Of a stretch of 64,000 nucleotides of DNA, positions 46,502 to 55,665 are shown piece by piece. Where the stretch lies: assembly GCA_944328445.1 (NCBI GenBank), contig CALVHO010000006.1:27384-91383 (forward strand), read 5' to 3'. A program made the position numbers and the translations under genes. Position 1 is the first letter of the stretch. Each line of letters starts with the position of its first letter. The stretch comes from an uncultured Clostridia bacterium. GTDB taxonomy: Bacteria > Bacillota > Clostridia > Christensenellales > Borkfalkiaceae. The notes beneath the pieces are model-generated. The model searched no databases. It saw only the letters and a list, made by a program, of their open reading frames with translations, and had not been told where the DNA came from.

Positions 46502-47527
46502 TCAGTTTTTGAGCATGTGCGCGATGGCGATGCCGTAGCCGCGCGCGGGGTCGTTGAGGAAGACGTGCGTCACCGCGCCCACGAGCTTGCCGTCCTGCAC
46601 GATGGGACTGCCGCTCATCCCCTGCACGATGCCGCCCGTCTCTTCGAGCAGGCGCGCATCCGTCACTTTGAGCACGAAGTTCTTGTTTTTGGCGTTGTCC
46701 GCGTCCACTTTGACGATGTCTACGGAGTATTCGCAGGGCGCGGCGCCGTCGATGGTCGTGTAGATGCTCGCATGACCGGGCTTGGCGGCCTCGGAGACGG
46801 GCAGGCAGGGCAACCCGCCTATGTCGAAGTTTTCCAGCGTGCCGAAGATGCCCTCGGCGCAGTTCTTTTCGGCGCGGCCGATGCAGCGCTCGCCGAGGAA
46901 CAGGCCTTTGAGCTCGCCCGCCCTGCCGCGTTCGCCGCGCGCCACTCCCACGATGCTGCATTGGTACATGCTCCCGCCCTGCGCGGGCATGAGCGCGCCG
47001 TCCTCGCCCGCCACGGCGTGGCCGAGCGAGCCGAAATGCCGCGTCTGCGGGTCGATGTACGTGACGGTGCCGATGCCCGAAAGGCTGTCACGGATGAGGA
47101 TACCGAGCTTATATTTGCCGCTGGCCATGTCCTTGGCGGGCAGGATGTTCTTTTCTTCCCGCCCGTTTTCGTCCTTGACGACGATGTCGGACGGCTTGCC
47201 GCCGCAGCGCGCCAGCGCGCCGTCCAATTCCTCGGCGGTGCGGATGTCCATGCCGCCGAAGCGCACGATCACGTCCCCAACGCCGATGCCCGCGTCCCGC
47301 GCGGGGCACACGGTGCCTTCCGCCGTCAAAATTTCACAGATGCCCACCACCTGCGCCCCGCCCATGCCGAGCGTGAAGCCCGCGGGCATGCCGCCGAGAC
47401 AGACGCGCACCTCCGCTGCCGCCGCGCCGAACGCGCCGCCGAAGCAGAGGCAGAGCAGCACCATTGCGGCCACTGCCGCCGTCAGCCCCCGTTGCAGGCG
47501 CTTTACGATGTTTCCCGAATACCGCAT
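46502..47527 (-). CDS. spoIVB: SpoIVB serine peptidase (S55)
   Basis: 341 aa. N-terminal signal-anchor (about 12-38), a PDZ domain (about 75-135: PARDAGIGVGDVIVRFGGMD) and the S55 peptidase domain with His in FGSLGHAVAGEDG and the Ser motif GMSGSPIVQDGK (303-). In Bacillus it is secreted into the space around the forespore and cuts SpoIVFA, triggering sigma-K. ATG 47527 chosen as the first Met before the anchor; ribosome site AAAGG is modest. The usual downstream neighbour spo0A is absent. Confidence 0.93.
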   Translation of the reverse strand: MRYSGNIVKRLQRGLTAAVAAMVLLCLCFGGAFGAAAAEVRVCLGGMPAGFTLGMGGAQVVGICEILTAEGTVCPARDAGIGVGDVIVRFGGMDIRTAEELDGALARCGGKPSDIVVKDENGREEKNILPAKDMASGKYKLGILIRDSLSGIGTVTYIDPQTRHFGSLGHAVAGEDGALMPAQGGSMYQCSIVGVARGERGRAGELKGLFLGERCIGRAEKNCAEGIFGTLENFDIGGLPCLPVSEAAKPGHASIYTTIDGAAPCEYSVDIVKVDADNAKNKNFVLKVTDARLLEETGGIVQGMSGSPIVQDGKLVGAVTHVFLNDPARGYGIAIAHMLKN

Positions 47528-47555
47528 GCCTTTACTTTGCGCCAAGCGGGCCGCG

Positions 47556-47584
47556 ATTATGCGGGACAATAAATTCCATGACAA
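47556..47584 (-). promoter_or_regulatory. Possible promoter of spoIVB
   Basis: Minus strand TTGTCA (47579-47584), 17 bp, CATAAT (47556-47561). The -10 starting CAT is like forespore sigma-G promoters, but no sigma-G -35 was seen at the right distance. Confidence 0.45.
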
Positions 47585-47621
47585 AATTTTCCTGCGGCGC
47601 GCCTCCTTCCCCGCGCCGCGC

Positions 47622-47661
47622 GCAAAACGCAGGGGCCGCGCACCCCGTGCGCGGCCCCTGC
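47622..47661 (-). terminator. Terminator between recN and spoIVB
   Basis: Perfect 15 bp stem GCAGGGGCCGCGCAC / GTGCGCGGCCCCTGC with 3-nt loop, then GTTTTG on the minus strand. Confidence 0.75.
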
Positions 47662-47675
47662 GGCAACCATGCGAA

Positions 47676-49379
47676 TTATTGCAGCGTCGTTTTGAAGGCG
47701 GCACAGCGCCCGCACAGCTCGTCCGCCAGCGTGCGCGCGGCCGCGCTGTCGGCCGCGGCGCCGAGCAGGCGCACGATCTCTTCGCGGCGCTCCTCCCCCT
47801 CCAACGCGCGGATCTTCGTCCGCGTCTTTCCGTCCTCTCCCTCTTCTTTGGAGATGAGGAAGTTTTCGTCCGCCATGGCGGCGATCTGCGCGAGGTGGGA
47901 GACGGCGACGATCTGCGTCTTTTGGGCGATGACGGCGAATTTTTCGGCCACCGTTTTGGCTGTTTCGCCGCCGATGCCCGCGTCGATCTCGTCAAAGATG
48001 TAGCAGGAAATGCCGTCCGAATCGGTCATGCACGTCTTGACGGCCAGCATGAGGCGGCTCATCTCGCCGCCGCTGATGACCTTGTTCAAGGGTTTGAGCG
48101 GCTCGCCCGCGTTGGCCGAAAAGAGGAAGCTCACCGCGTCCAGCCCGTCGGCCGTGGCGCGGGCGGCGTCGTCCTCGCCGTACGGCGCGAACTCGACGCA
48201 AAACCGCGCGTTTTTGATGTTGAGCGTGCGCAGCTGCTCCTCCACCCGCGCGCAGAACCGTACGGCGGCGGCGCGGCGGATGTCCGTCATGCCGCAGCAG
48301 ACGGCATAGACCTCTTTGAGGTCTCTCTCCAACGCCGCGGAGAGTTCGGCAAACTTTTCGTCGCTGTGGGTCAGAAGGTCGAATTCTTCCCCCACCGAGC
48401 GGCGGTAGGCGGCGACGGCCTCCACCGAACCGCCGTACTTTTTTTCCAGGGCGCGGATGAGGTCGAGGCGGTCCTCCGTCTCCTGCGCCTCGCGCTCGTC
48501 GTAGGCGGTGCCGTCCAGAAGCTGCGAAGCCGTTTCGGCCGCGTCCTCGGCGTCGATCAGCGTGCTTTCCAGCCGTTCGCCCAGCTCCGCGAACTCCGCG
48601 CCGAAGGGCGAGAGCGCCGCCACTGCGTGGCGCGCCGTGCGCAAGGCGTCGAGTGCCGCTCCCTCCGCGGAGAGCGCCTGCACAGCCTCGCCGAGGCCCT
48701 CGGCGATCTTTTCCACGTTGGAAAAGTACCGCCTGCGCTCGGTGAGGCGCTCCTTTTCGCCCTCCTGCAAGGCGGCGCGGTCGATCTCGTCGATCTGGTA
48801 ACGCAGGATGTCGAGGCGGCGGCCGCGTTCCCCCTCGTCTCCGCCGAGGGTGCGCAGCTCGCCGCGGATGCGGCGCACGTCGCCGAGCAGCGCGGAAAGT
48901 TTGGCCTTGGGCGCATCCAGGGCGGGGCCCGCCGCTTTGTCCAGCAGGCGGAACTGGTTCGCCTCGCTCATGAGCGAAAAATGCTCGCTCTGCCCGTGCA
49001 CGTCGACGAGGTGGGACGTGACTTTGCGGAGCATGGACGCACTGACGGTGACGCCGTTGATCTTGATGTCGCCCCGCCCGTCCGAGCGGTACCGCCGCGC
49101 CACGACCGCGAGCTCGTCGGCCCCGACGCCGATCTCCTCCATGGCGGCGGCCGCGGCCCCGCCCTCGGGCAGGCGGAACACGGCGCGCACCGAACACCCG
49201 TCCGCGCCGTGGCGGATGATGCTCTTGTCCGCCTTGGCCCCGAGCACGAAGTTGATGCTGTCGAGGATGACCGATTTGCCCGCGCCCGTCTCGCCCGAAA
49301 GCACGTTGAGCCCTTCGCCGAACTCGATCTCCGCGCGCTCGATGAGCGCCACGTTTTCAATGGTCAGAGATTGGATCAT
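47676..49379 (-). CDS. recN: DNA repair protein RecN
   Basis: 567 aa SMC-like ATPase of double-strand break repair. Walker A SGETGAGKSVILDS (29-37 core), coiled-coil centre, signature VISGGEMSRLMLAVK and Walker B CYIFDEIDAGIGG. Follows argR by one base, as in Bacillus (ahrC-recN). Confidence 0.96.
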   Translation of the reverse strand: MIQSLTIENVALIERAEIEFGEGLNVLSGETGAGKSVILDSINFVLGAKADKSIIRHGADGCSVRAVFRLPEGGAAAAAMEEIGVGADELAVVARRYRSDGRGDIKINGVTVSASMLRKVTSHLVDVHGQSEHFSLMSEANQFRLLDKAAGPALDAPKAKLSALLGDVRRIRGELRTLGGDEGERGRRLDILRYQIDEIDRAALQEGEKERLTERRRYFSNVEKIAEGLGEAVQALSAEGAALDALRTARHAVAALSPFGAEFAELGERLESTLIDAEDAAETASQLLDGTAYDEREAQETEDRLDLIRALEKKYGGSVEAVAAYRRSVGEEFDLLTHSDEKFAELSAALERDLKEVYAVCCGMTDIRRAAAVRFCARVEEQLRTLNIKNARFCVEFAPYGEDDAARATADGLDAVSFLFSANAGEPLKPLNKVISGGEMSRLMLAVKTCMTDSDGISCYIFDEIDAGIGGETAKTVAEKFAVIAQKTQIVAVSHLAQIAAMADENFLISKEEGEDGKTRTKIRALEGEERREEIVRLLGAAADSAAARTLADELCGRCAAFKTTLQ

Positions 49380-49380
49380 A

Positions 49381-49833
49381 TCACTTCAAAAATTTGTTCA
49401 GCTTTTCTTCCACCGTCCTGGCGTCCTCCGAACTTTCGGTCACGATCAGGAGGGTATCGTCGCCCGCGATGGAGCCGACGATCTCGGGAAGGTTGAGTTT
49501 GTCGACGATCATGCCCGCGTTGCTGCCGTTGCCGCGCAACGTCTTGATGACCACCTGGTTGAGCGCGGGGCGGATGGAGAGCACGCTCTCGCGGAAGAGG
49601 TTGTGCATGCGCGGCGAGATCTTGTTGCTGCCCTCGTCGATGTATGCGTATTTATACTTCTTTTCGCTGCCCGCCACCTTGAACAGGCGCAGCTCCTTGA
49701 TGTCGCGCGAGACGGTGGCCTGCGTGACGCTGTAATTGCGCTTGTTGAGCTCGGCGCAGAGTTCTTCCTGCGTTTCGATCTCCTGTTTGGCGATGATCTC
49801 CAAAATGGCGGAATGCCTGCCGCTGCGCATCAT
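49381..49833 (-). CDS. argR: Arginine repressor
   Basis: 150 aa. N-terminal winged helix (RHSAILEIIAKQEIETQEEL and TQATVSRDIKELRLFKV) and C-terminal arginine-binding/oligomer domain (SIAGDDTLLIV). Two adjacent ATGs (49833, 49830) can start it; a GTG at 49845 would add four residues. No arginine biosynthesis gene is in the window. Confidence 0.95.
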   Translation of the reverse strand: MMRSGRHSAILEIIAKQEIETQEELCAELNKRNYSVTQATVSRDIKELRLFKVAGSEKKYKYAYIDEGSNKISPRMHNLFRESVLSIRPALNQVVIKTLRGNGSNAGMIVDKLNLPEIVGSIAGDDTLLIVTESSEDARTVEEKLNKFLK

Positions 49834-49846
49834 GATGTTTCCCACG

Positions 49847-50653
49847 TTATTTGCTCCATTTATTGAGTTTGAAAAGCAGCTTGTCGAAAAAGTTGCTGTC
49901 CGGGCGGCGGACGAACCGCACGGGGAAGTCCGCCTTGCGCAAAACGGCCTCGCTGCCGCGCTCCATCACGCAGCAGAAACGCCCGTCGCAGTACAGCGCG
50001 AGCGCGGGTTCGTCCTCGATGAGCCGCACGCGCAGCGCGCTGCCGTCGCCGTAGACCACGGGGCGGTTGTGCAGCGAATGCGGGCAGACGGGCGTCAGGA
50101 TGAAGGCGCCGATGTCGGGCGTCAGGATGGACCCGCCCGCCGAGAGCGAATAGGCCGTCGAGCCCGTCGGCGTGCTGACGATGATGCCGTCACCGACGAT
50201 GTCGTCCACCACTTTGCCGTCGATCTCCGCGCGCACGGAGACGACGTTGTTGTCCGCCTCCGCGTCGTAATGACGCTCGAAGAGGGCGTCGTTGAGGGCG
50301 AAATAGGTCTGCCCGTTCACCTCGACCTGCAAGACGCTGCGCTCTTCGGCGCCGAACCCGCCGCAGAGCAGGCGGACGGCTTCGGCCGTTTCCACCCCTT
50401 CAAACTGCGTCAAGAACCCGAGGTTGCCCGCGTTGATGCCCAAAATGCAGACGCCGCGGCGGCCCGCTTCGATGGCGGCCTTCAAGATGGTGCCGTCTCC
50501 GCCGAGGACGATGAGCACGTCGACGTCCCCCATCTCCTCCACCTTCTCGTACACCTCGTAGGCGACGCCCGCCTGTTGCAGCTGCGCGAACAAGACGCCG
50601 CGGATATCGGCAAATTTTTTGGCTTCCCTGTTGCAAAACACTCCGACTTTCAT
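49847..50653 (-). CDS. nadK: NAD kinase, leaderless
   Basis: 268 aa. Phosphorylates NAD to NADP. GGDGTILKA motif (LIVLGGDGTILKAA), NAGNLGFLT, and GDGIIVSTPTGSTAYSLSAGG are intact. The start ATG 50653 has no ribosome site; the -10 box of a TTGCAT/TATAAT promoter ends six bases before it, which predicts a leaderless mRNA. Leads nadK-argR-recN. Confidence 0.96.
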   Translation of the reverse strand: MKVGVFCNREAKKFADIRGVLFAQLQQAGVAYEVYEKVEEMGDVDVLIVLGGDGTILKAAIEAGRRGVCILGINAGNLGFLTQFEGVETAEAVRLLCGGFGAEERSVLQVEVNGQTYFALNDALFERHYDAEADNNVVSVRAEIDGKVVDDIVGDGIIVSTPTGSTAYSLSAGGSILTPDIGAFILTPVCPHSLHNRPVVYGDGSALRVRLIEDEPALALYCDGRFCCVMERGSEAVLRKADFPVRFVRRPDSNFFDKLLFKLNKWSK

Positions 50654-50659
50654 GGCTGT

Positions 50660-50688
50660 ATTATACTATATTTTATACATTTATGCAA
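50660..50688 (-). promoter_or_regulatory. Promoter giving a leaderless nadK transcript
   Basis: Minus strand TTGCAT (50683-50688), 17 bp, TATAAT (50660-50665); ACAGCC then ATG. Same geometry as the M50 protease promoter at 13085. Confidence 0.82.
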
Positions 50689-50784
50689 CCGAATTGCAAA
50701 AATATGCAAAACAAATTTCGCTGGCGAGGCCGCGCGGGCAACCTTGCGCGGCGCGCGGGCGGCTCCACGCGGCGCGCGGGCATA

Positions 50785-50814
50785 CAAAAGCGGCGGCGCA
50801 GTACGCGCCGCCGC
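50785..50814 (-). terminator. Intrinsic terminator of htpG
   Basis: 10 bp stem GCGGCGGCGC / GCGCCGCCGC, loop of 5, then TTTTG on the minus strand. Confidence 0.75.
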
Positions 50815-50828
50815 ACCCGTTGCGGGGA

Positions 50829-52676
50829 TCAGCCGATGTATTTTTCCAAGAGCGAGACGCTGTTGTCCAAAAAGGCCTCCATCTCCTCGGGCGGCAGCTT
50901 TTTGTACGAGAGCATGGCCAGGTAATAGATCTGGTTGGCGACGAAGGCTTGCTTTTCCTCGTCCAGCCCCGCAAAGGCCGCCACGACGGGGTTGGCCGTG
51001 TTGAGCACGAGGGTCATGTCGCGGTCGGTATCGGCGCCCGCCAGGCCGTAGAATGCGTTCATCTCGCCGAAGCGGCGCGACAGCTCGGACACGTTGATGA
51101 CGGCGGGGACAGAGCCGTTCTTGAAGCGCTCGGTCTTCACGGCAACGGCGGTGTTTTTGAGCGCCTTTTTGAAGGCCTCGGCGAGGGCCTTGTCCTCCTC
51201 GCCCCCCTCCTCCTTCAAGGCCGCGTCGATGTCGGCGTCGATGCGCAGGAACCTGTACTTTCCGCTCTCCTTGAACTCGATGTAGCTGACGTAGTGCGGG
51301 TCGATGAAGGAATCGCAGACGATGGCGTTCAGGCCCGCTTTTTTGAACATGGAGATGTACTGCGCCTGCCCGGCCTCGTCCGAGACGTAGTAGACGGTGA
51401 CGGGTTCGCTTTTCTTTTCTTCGGCCGCATCCTTCCCGTCGCCCTCCGCCCCTTCCGCGGCGGGTTCTTTTTTGCCCGCAAATTCTTCGAGGTTTTTATA
51501 GGCCCCCGCGAGGTCTTTGAAGATGACAATGTCCTTCACGCGGGCGTAAAAATCTTCGTCTTTGAGGCAGCCGAGCTTGACGAACACGGAAAGGTCCGTC
51601 CAACACGCTTCGTACTTTTCGCGGTCGTCCTTGTACAGGGCGCACAGCTTGTCGGCCACCTTTTTGGTGATGTGGCGGGAGATCTTCTGCACCTGGCGGT
51701 CGTTCTGCAAAAAGCTGCGCGAGACGTTGAGGGGGATGTCGGGGCAGTCGATGACGCCGTTCAGAAGGAGGAGGTATTCGGGGATGACTTCTTTGATGTT
51801 GTCGGCGATGAACACCTGGTTGCAGTACAGTTTGACCTTACCGCGCTCCAACTCCACCTTGCTCTTCACCTTGGGGAAGTACAGGATGCCTTTGAGGCGG
51901 AAGGGATAGTCCATGTTCAGGTGGATCCAGAACAGCGGGTCGTGGTAGTCGTGGAAGGTGTTGCGGTAAAACTCCTTGTACTCCTCCTCGGTGCAGTCCT
52001 TGGGGCTTTTGAGGTAGAGCGGCTGCGTGTTGTTGAGCGGCTTGTCGTCCTTGCCTGTAAAGTTCAAATAGATGTTGTACGGCATGAAGGCGCAGTACTT
52101 TTCCACGAGGGCGCGGATGGTGCCCTCTTCGAGAAATTCTTTCTCCGCGTCGGCGATGTGCATGACGATGCGCGTGCCGCGGGAAGCGACGTCGCATTCC
52201 TCGATGGTGTACACGCTCTCGCCGTCCGACTGCCAGTGCACGCCCGCAGAGCCATCGCGGTAGGACTTGGTGAAGATCTCGATGTTCTCCGAGACCATGT
52301 AGGCCGAATAAAAGCCGAGGCCGAAGTGGCCGATGATGCCTTCACCGCCCGCCTGCTCGTACTTGGCCAAAAAGTCGGCCGCGCCCGAAAAGGCGACCTG
52401 GGTGATGTACTTTTCCACCTCCTCTTCGGTCATGCCGATGCCGTTGTCCTCCACAGACAACGTTTTGGCCTCCTTGTTGACGGCGATCTTGATGCAGTAC
52501 TCGCCGCCGTCCGCCGCGGCTTCGCCCATGTCGACGAGCTTTTTGAACTTGGTCACGGCGTCGACGCCGTTGGCCACGATCTCGCGAAGGAAGATGTCCT
52601 TGTCCGAATAGAGCCACTTCTTGATGATGGGCATCATGTTTTCGCTCGCGATGCGGATGTTGCCCTGTTTTGCCAT
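50829..52676 (-). CDS. htpG: Molecular chaperone HtpG (Hsp90)
   Basis: 615 aa. GHKL ATPase motifs DNGIGMTEEEV and GHFGLGFYSAYMV, the SDKDIFLREIVANGVDAV opening (Asn replaced in the usual ISNASDA by VANGVDA) and middle domain VSRSFLQNDRQVQKIS. ATG 52676 follows AGAGGTGAT. Terminators on both sides; no clear sigma-A promoter in the 66 bp upstream. Confidence 0.95.
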   Translation of the reverse strand: MAKQGNIRIASENMMPIIKKWLYSDKDIFLREIVANGVDAVTKFKKLVDMGEAAADGGEYCIKIAVNKEAKTLSVEDNGIGMTEEEVEKYITQVAFSGAADFLAKYEQAGGEGIIGHFGLGFYSAYMVSENIEIFTKSYRDGSAGVHWQSDGESVYTIEECDVASRGTRIVMHIADAEKEFLEEGTIRALVEKYCAFMPYNIYLNFTGKDDKPLNNTQPLYLKSPKDCTEEEYKEFYRNTFHDYHDPLFWIHLNMDYPFRLKGILYFPKVKSKVELERGKVKLYCNQVFIADNIKEVIPEYLLLLNGVIDCPDIPLNVSRSFLQNDRQVQKISRHITKKVADKLCALYKDDREKYEACWTDLSVFVKLGCLKDEDFYARVKDIVIFKDLAGAYKNLEEFAGKKEPAAEGAEGDGKDAAEEKKSEPVTVYYVSDEAGQAQYISMFKKAGLNAIVCDSFIDPHYVSYIEFKESGKYRFLRIDADIDAALKEEGGEEDKALAEAFKKALKNTAVAVKTERFKNGSVPAVINVSELSRRFGEMNAFYGLAGADTDRDMTLVLNTANPVVAAFAGLDEEKQAFVANQIYYLAMLSYKKLPPEEMEAFLDNSVSLLEKYIG

Positions 52677-52699
52677 AGATATCACCTCTTTGTGCGTTT

Positions 52700-52736
52700 T
52701 ATGGAAAGAAAAGCCCCGCAGGCGGCGAGGCTTTTC
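52700..52736 (-). terminator. Terminator after ispH-rpsA
   Basis: Stem GAAAAGCC / GGCTTTTC with an inner CGCC/GGCG region, then TTTCC on the minus strand. Confidence 0.7.
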
Positions 52737-52751
52737 AAATCGTCTGAAAGA

Positions 52752-54860
52752 TCAGTCTTCGTTCTTGTTTTGGAGCATTTCGGCGATGGACGCGCCGCCC
52801 GTGCCGCCTTCGGACCATTCTCTGAATTCGTCCTCGTCCTCCCTGCTTTCGCGGGTTTGGCGGGAACGCTTGCCCCCGCGGCGCTCGCCCTTGTCGTCAT
52901 CGCGGCGCTGGCGCACCCTGGTGACCTCGGGTTCGGGCAGCAAAGCCTTGATCGAGAGGGTCATCTTTTTGTTGGCGGGGTCGAGAACGAGGATCTTCGC
53001 ATCCACTTCGTCGCCGATGTTCAGCACGGAGATCGGGTTTTCCAACCACTCGTGGGAGATCTGCGAAACATGCACGAGGCCGTCGATGCCGCTCTCCACT
53101 TCCACAAAGGCGCCGAACGGCACGATGCGCACGACTTTGCCGTGCACGACGTCCCCTTCCGCGTATTTGCCGGAGACGAGGTCCCAAGGCTGGGGCTGCA
53201 ACTGCTTGTAGCCGATGGAGACCTTTTTGTTGACCTCATCCACCTTCAAAACTTTGAACTGGTATTTTTTGCCGATCTCCAAGACGTCGGTCACGTTCTT
53301 CACGCCGGACCAGGAGAGATCGGAGATGTGTGCGAGGCAATCGAACCCGTTGACGGAAACGAAGGCGCCGAAGTTGGTGACGCGCTCGACCTTGCCTTCC
53401 ACCACGTCGCCGACGTGCACGTTGGCGAAAAATTCCGCTTCCTTCTCGGCCTTGGCCTGCTCGCGCGCGGCGCGCTCCTCTTCGAGGATGACGCGCTGGG
53501 AGGCGATGATCTCCTTTTTGCGGTCGGACTTTTTGATCTCCAACGCTTTGAGCCGCAGCTTTTTGCCGACGTATTTGTCGAGCTCCTTCACGTAGCCCAT
53601 GCGGATCTCTTTGGCGGGAACGAACACCGAATAGGTGCCCATCGAAGAGGTGAGGCCGCCCTTGTTGTAGCCCGTGCAGGTGACGTCGAACTCTTCGCCG
53701 CCCGCGATGGCCTCGATCTTTTCTTCCTCTTCCTTCATCTGCTTGATCGCCTTCTGCGAAAGTTTGACGGGGTTGGAAGAGGAGAGGACCATCACTTCGA
53801 TCTCTTCGCCGACTTTGGCGGCCCACTCTTCCTTGCTGTACGCTTCGCAGTCGATCTCGTCTTTTTCCAGCAGGATCTCTTTTTTGAAGAAGGGCAACAG
53901 AACAGCGACGCCTTCGTCGGCCGCGGAAGAGATGATGGCCGTGACCAGCTGGCCTTTCCGCAATTTCGACTGTCCGTTATCCATTTGAGCAACGACTTCG
54001 TCCATTTCGTTCGTTGCTTTGACTTCTGTGTTGTTTTCCATCTTAAAAAGAACCTCCTGCGTTTGCGTGTACGGGGTCGAGGCCCCGGACACAATGCCGA
54101 CATTTTTAAATTTTTTGATTTGGTTTGCCTCAAAGCCGTCCGCCGAATACAGGCGGAACACGTTGGCGCAGTGCTCGCGGCACAGGTCGTACAGCTTGTT
54201 GGTGTTGCTGCTCCCCGCCCCGCCGATGACGAGCACGGCGTCGCTGCGCTTCGCCAATTCTACGGCTTCTTTCTGACGCTCCTTAGTAGTATAACAAATT
54301 GTTTTGGAAATCTCAACTGTTTTTTTGCAGGCATTTTCAATAATTTCAATAATTTTTTGAAATTTGCCTTCCGAACAGGTCGTCTGCGCCACGACGGCCA
54401 CATTTTTATCGGCCACGGGCAGGGCGGCGGCCTCCGCTTCACTGTTCACGACGTACACTTCGCCGCCGCACCAGCCGCAGATGCCGACGACTTCGGGATG
54501 GTGCGGCTCGCCCACCACCACCACCGCAAACCCCTCGGCGGCATAGCGCTCGACGAGCTTTTGGGTGCGCCGCACGAAGGGACAGGTGCAGTCGATGACG
54601 CGCAGGCCCTTGGCCACGCACGCCGCATACACGGCCTTGCCCACCCCGTGCGAACGCAGGATGAGGGTGGCGCCGCTTGGCACGTCCTCCACCCGCTCCA
54701 CCGTCCGTATGCCGCGCGCCGCGATGGCGGCCGTGACCGACGGGTTGTGGATGAGCTCGCCCAAAATGTAACAATTTTGCGGGTCCGTGCGCATGGCCGT
54801 GTCGACGGCGTTCTGCACGCCGCGGCAAAAGCCGCTGCTCTTTGCGATCTCGATGTTCAC
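52752..54860 (-). CDS. ispH: IspH fused to ribosomal protein S1 (bifunctional)
   Basis: 702 aa. Residues 1-285: 4-hydroxy-3-methylbut-2-enyl diphosphate reductase with the three cluster Cys at 12 (SSGFCRGV), 93 (CTCPFV) and 189 (KTICYTT), which makes IPP and DMAPP at the end of the MEP pathway. Residues about 300-640: four S1 RNA-binding repeats (for example VEGKVERVTNFGAFVSV and GDVVHGKVVRIVPFGAFVEV), then an Arg/Asp/Glu-rich tail. This fusion is well known in Clostridia. The junction region (54040-54370) is clearly AT-richer than its flanks. ATGA overlap with plsC. Confidence 0.95.
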   Translation of the reverse strand: MNIEIAKSSGFCRGVQNAVDTAMRTDPQNCYILGELIHNPSVTAAIAARGIRTVERVEDVPSGATLILRSHGVGKAVYAACVAKGLRVIDCTCPFVRRTQKLVERYAAEGFAVVVVGEPHHPEVVGICGWCGGEVYVVNSEAEAAALPVADKNVAVVAQTTCSEGKFQKIIEIIENACKKTVEISKTICYTTKERQKEAVELAKRSDAVLVIGGAGSSNTNKLYDLCREHCANVFRLYSADGFEANQIKKFKNVGIVSGASTPYTQTQEVLFKMENNTEVKATNEMDEVVAQMDNGQSKLRKGQLVTAIISSAADEGVAVLLPFFKKEILLEKDEIDCEAYSKEEWAAKVGEEIEVMVLSSSNPVKLSQKAIKQMKEEEEKIEAIAGGEEFDVTCTGYNKGGLTSSMGTYSVFVPAKEIRMGYVKELDKYVGKKLRLKALEIKKSDRKKEIIASQRVILEEERAAREQAKAEKEAEFFANVHVGDVVEGKVERVTNFGAFVSVNGFDCLAHISDLSWSGVKNVTDVLEIGKKYQFKVLKVDEVNKKVSIGYKQLQPQPWDLVSGKYAEGDVVHGKVVRIVPFGAFVEVESGIDGLVHVSQISHEWLENPISVLNIGDEVDAKILVLDPANKKMTLSIKALLPEPEVTRVRQRRDDDKGERRGGKRSRQTRESREDEDEFREWSEGGTGGASIAEMLQNKNED

Positions 54861-55585
54861 GCATCCCCTCCGCTGCCGTCCGTGCCGCCTTTCGCTTCGC
54901 CTGCCGGCCGCTCTGCATCCTTTTTCGCCGCTTTTTTGGCGGCCTTTTTGGCAGCTTTCTTAGCGGCCTTGACCTGCTTTTTAGCTTCCTGCGCGGCGAT
55001 GTAGCCGTGCATGGTCGCCAGCATGCGCCCGCGGATGATCTCCTCGGCCGCGGCATAGTCCTCGGCCGTCATGCGGCGGTCGTAAAACGCGGACAGGTCG
55101 ACGGCGTCCCCCACCACGATCTTGGTGCGGCGGAACAGGCGGGTCTTGTGCAGGCACATGACGGGATAGACGGGCACGCGCGCCTTGATAGCAAAGAGCG
55201 CCGCGCCCCCTTTGAGGGGCAGCAATTCCTCGTTCGTGCGGTTGCGCGTTCCCTCGGGGAACATGCTGATCTTTTCGCCGTTTTTCAAATAGCGCAGCGC
55301 GGTCATGATCGCCTTCGCGTCCTGCCCGTCCCGCGAGACGGGAATGGCCTCCACCTTGCGGCACAAAAAGGCCAAAAAACGGTTGCTGTACAGCTCCTTT
55401 TTAGTGATGAAATGCACCCTGTCCTTGGTGGTGCAGGCCATGTGCGTGATGTCCCACAGGCGGTAATGGTTGCCGACGAGCACGCACGCCCCCGCGCCGA
55501 TCTTTTCCTTGCCGATCAGCTTGAACGGGAACAGCAGCTGCGTCACGGCGCGCATCACGCCCTTCAAAAATCCGTACGATGACAT
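54857..55585 (-). CDS. plsC: 1-acyl-sn-glycerol-3-phosphate acyltransferase with a Lys/Ala tail
   Basis: 242 aa. Acyltransferase motif I GNHYRLWD (HX4D), motif III FPEGTRNRTNEE, and a hydrophobic N-terminus for membrane association; makes phosphatidic acid. The last 35 residues are AAKK repeats followed by Gly/Asp-rich sequence, similar to histone-H1-like tails, and not part of the enzyme fold. Start MSSYG at 55585. Between cmk and ispH-rpsA, the usual clostridial order. Confidence 0.92.
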   Translation of the reverse strand: MSSYGFLKGVMRAVTQLLFPFKLIGKEKIGAGACVLVGNHYRLWDITHMACTTKDRVHFITKKELYSNRFLAFLCRKVEAIPVSRDGQDAKAIMTALRYLKNGEKISMFPEGTRNRTNEELLPLKGGAALFAIKARVPVYPVMCLHKTRLFRRTKIVVGDAVDLSAFYDRRMTAEDYAAAEEIIRGRMLATMHGYIAAQEAKKQVKAAKKAAKKAAKKAAKKDAERPAGEAKGGTDGSGGDA

Positions 55586-55665
55586 TCTTTTTTCCGTCCT
55601 CTCCCTACTTTTGGTCTTGTTTTTTATTGCCCGTGAACGGGCACGCGGCCCGCGCGGGCAAATAT

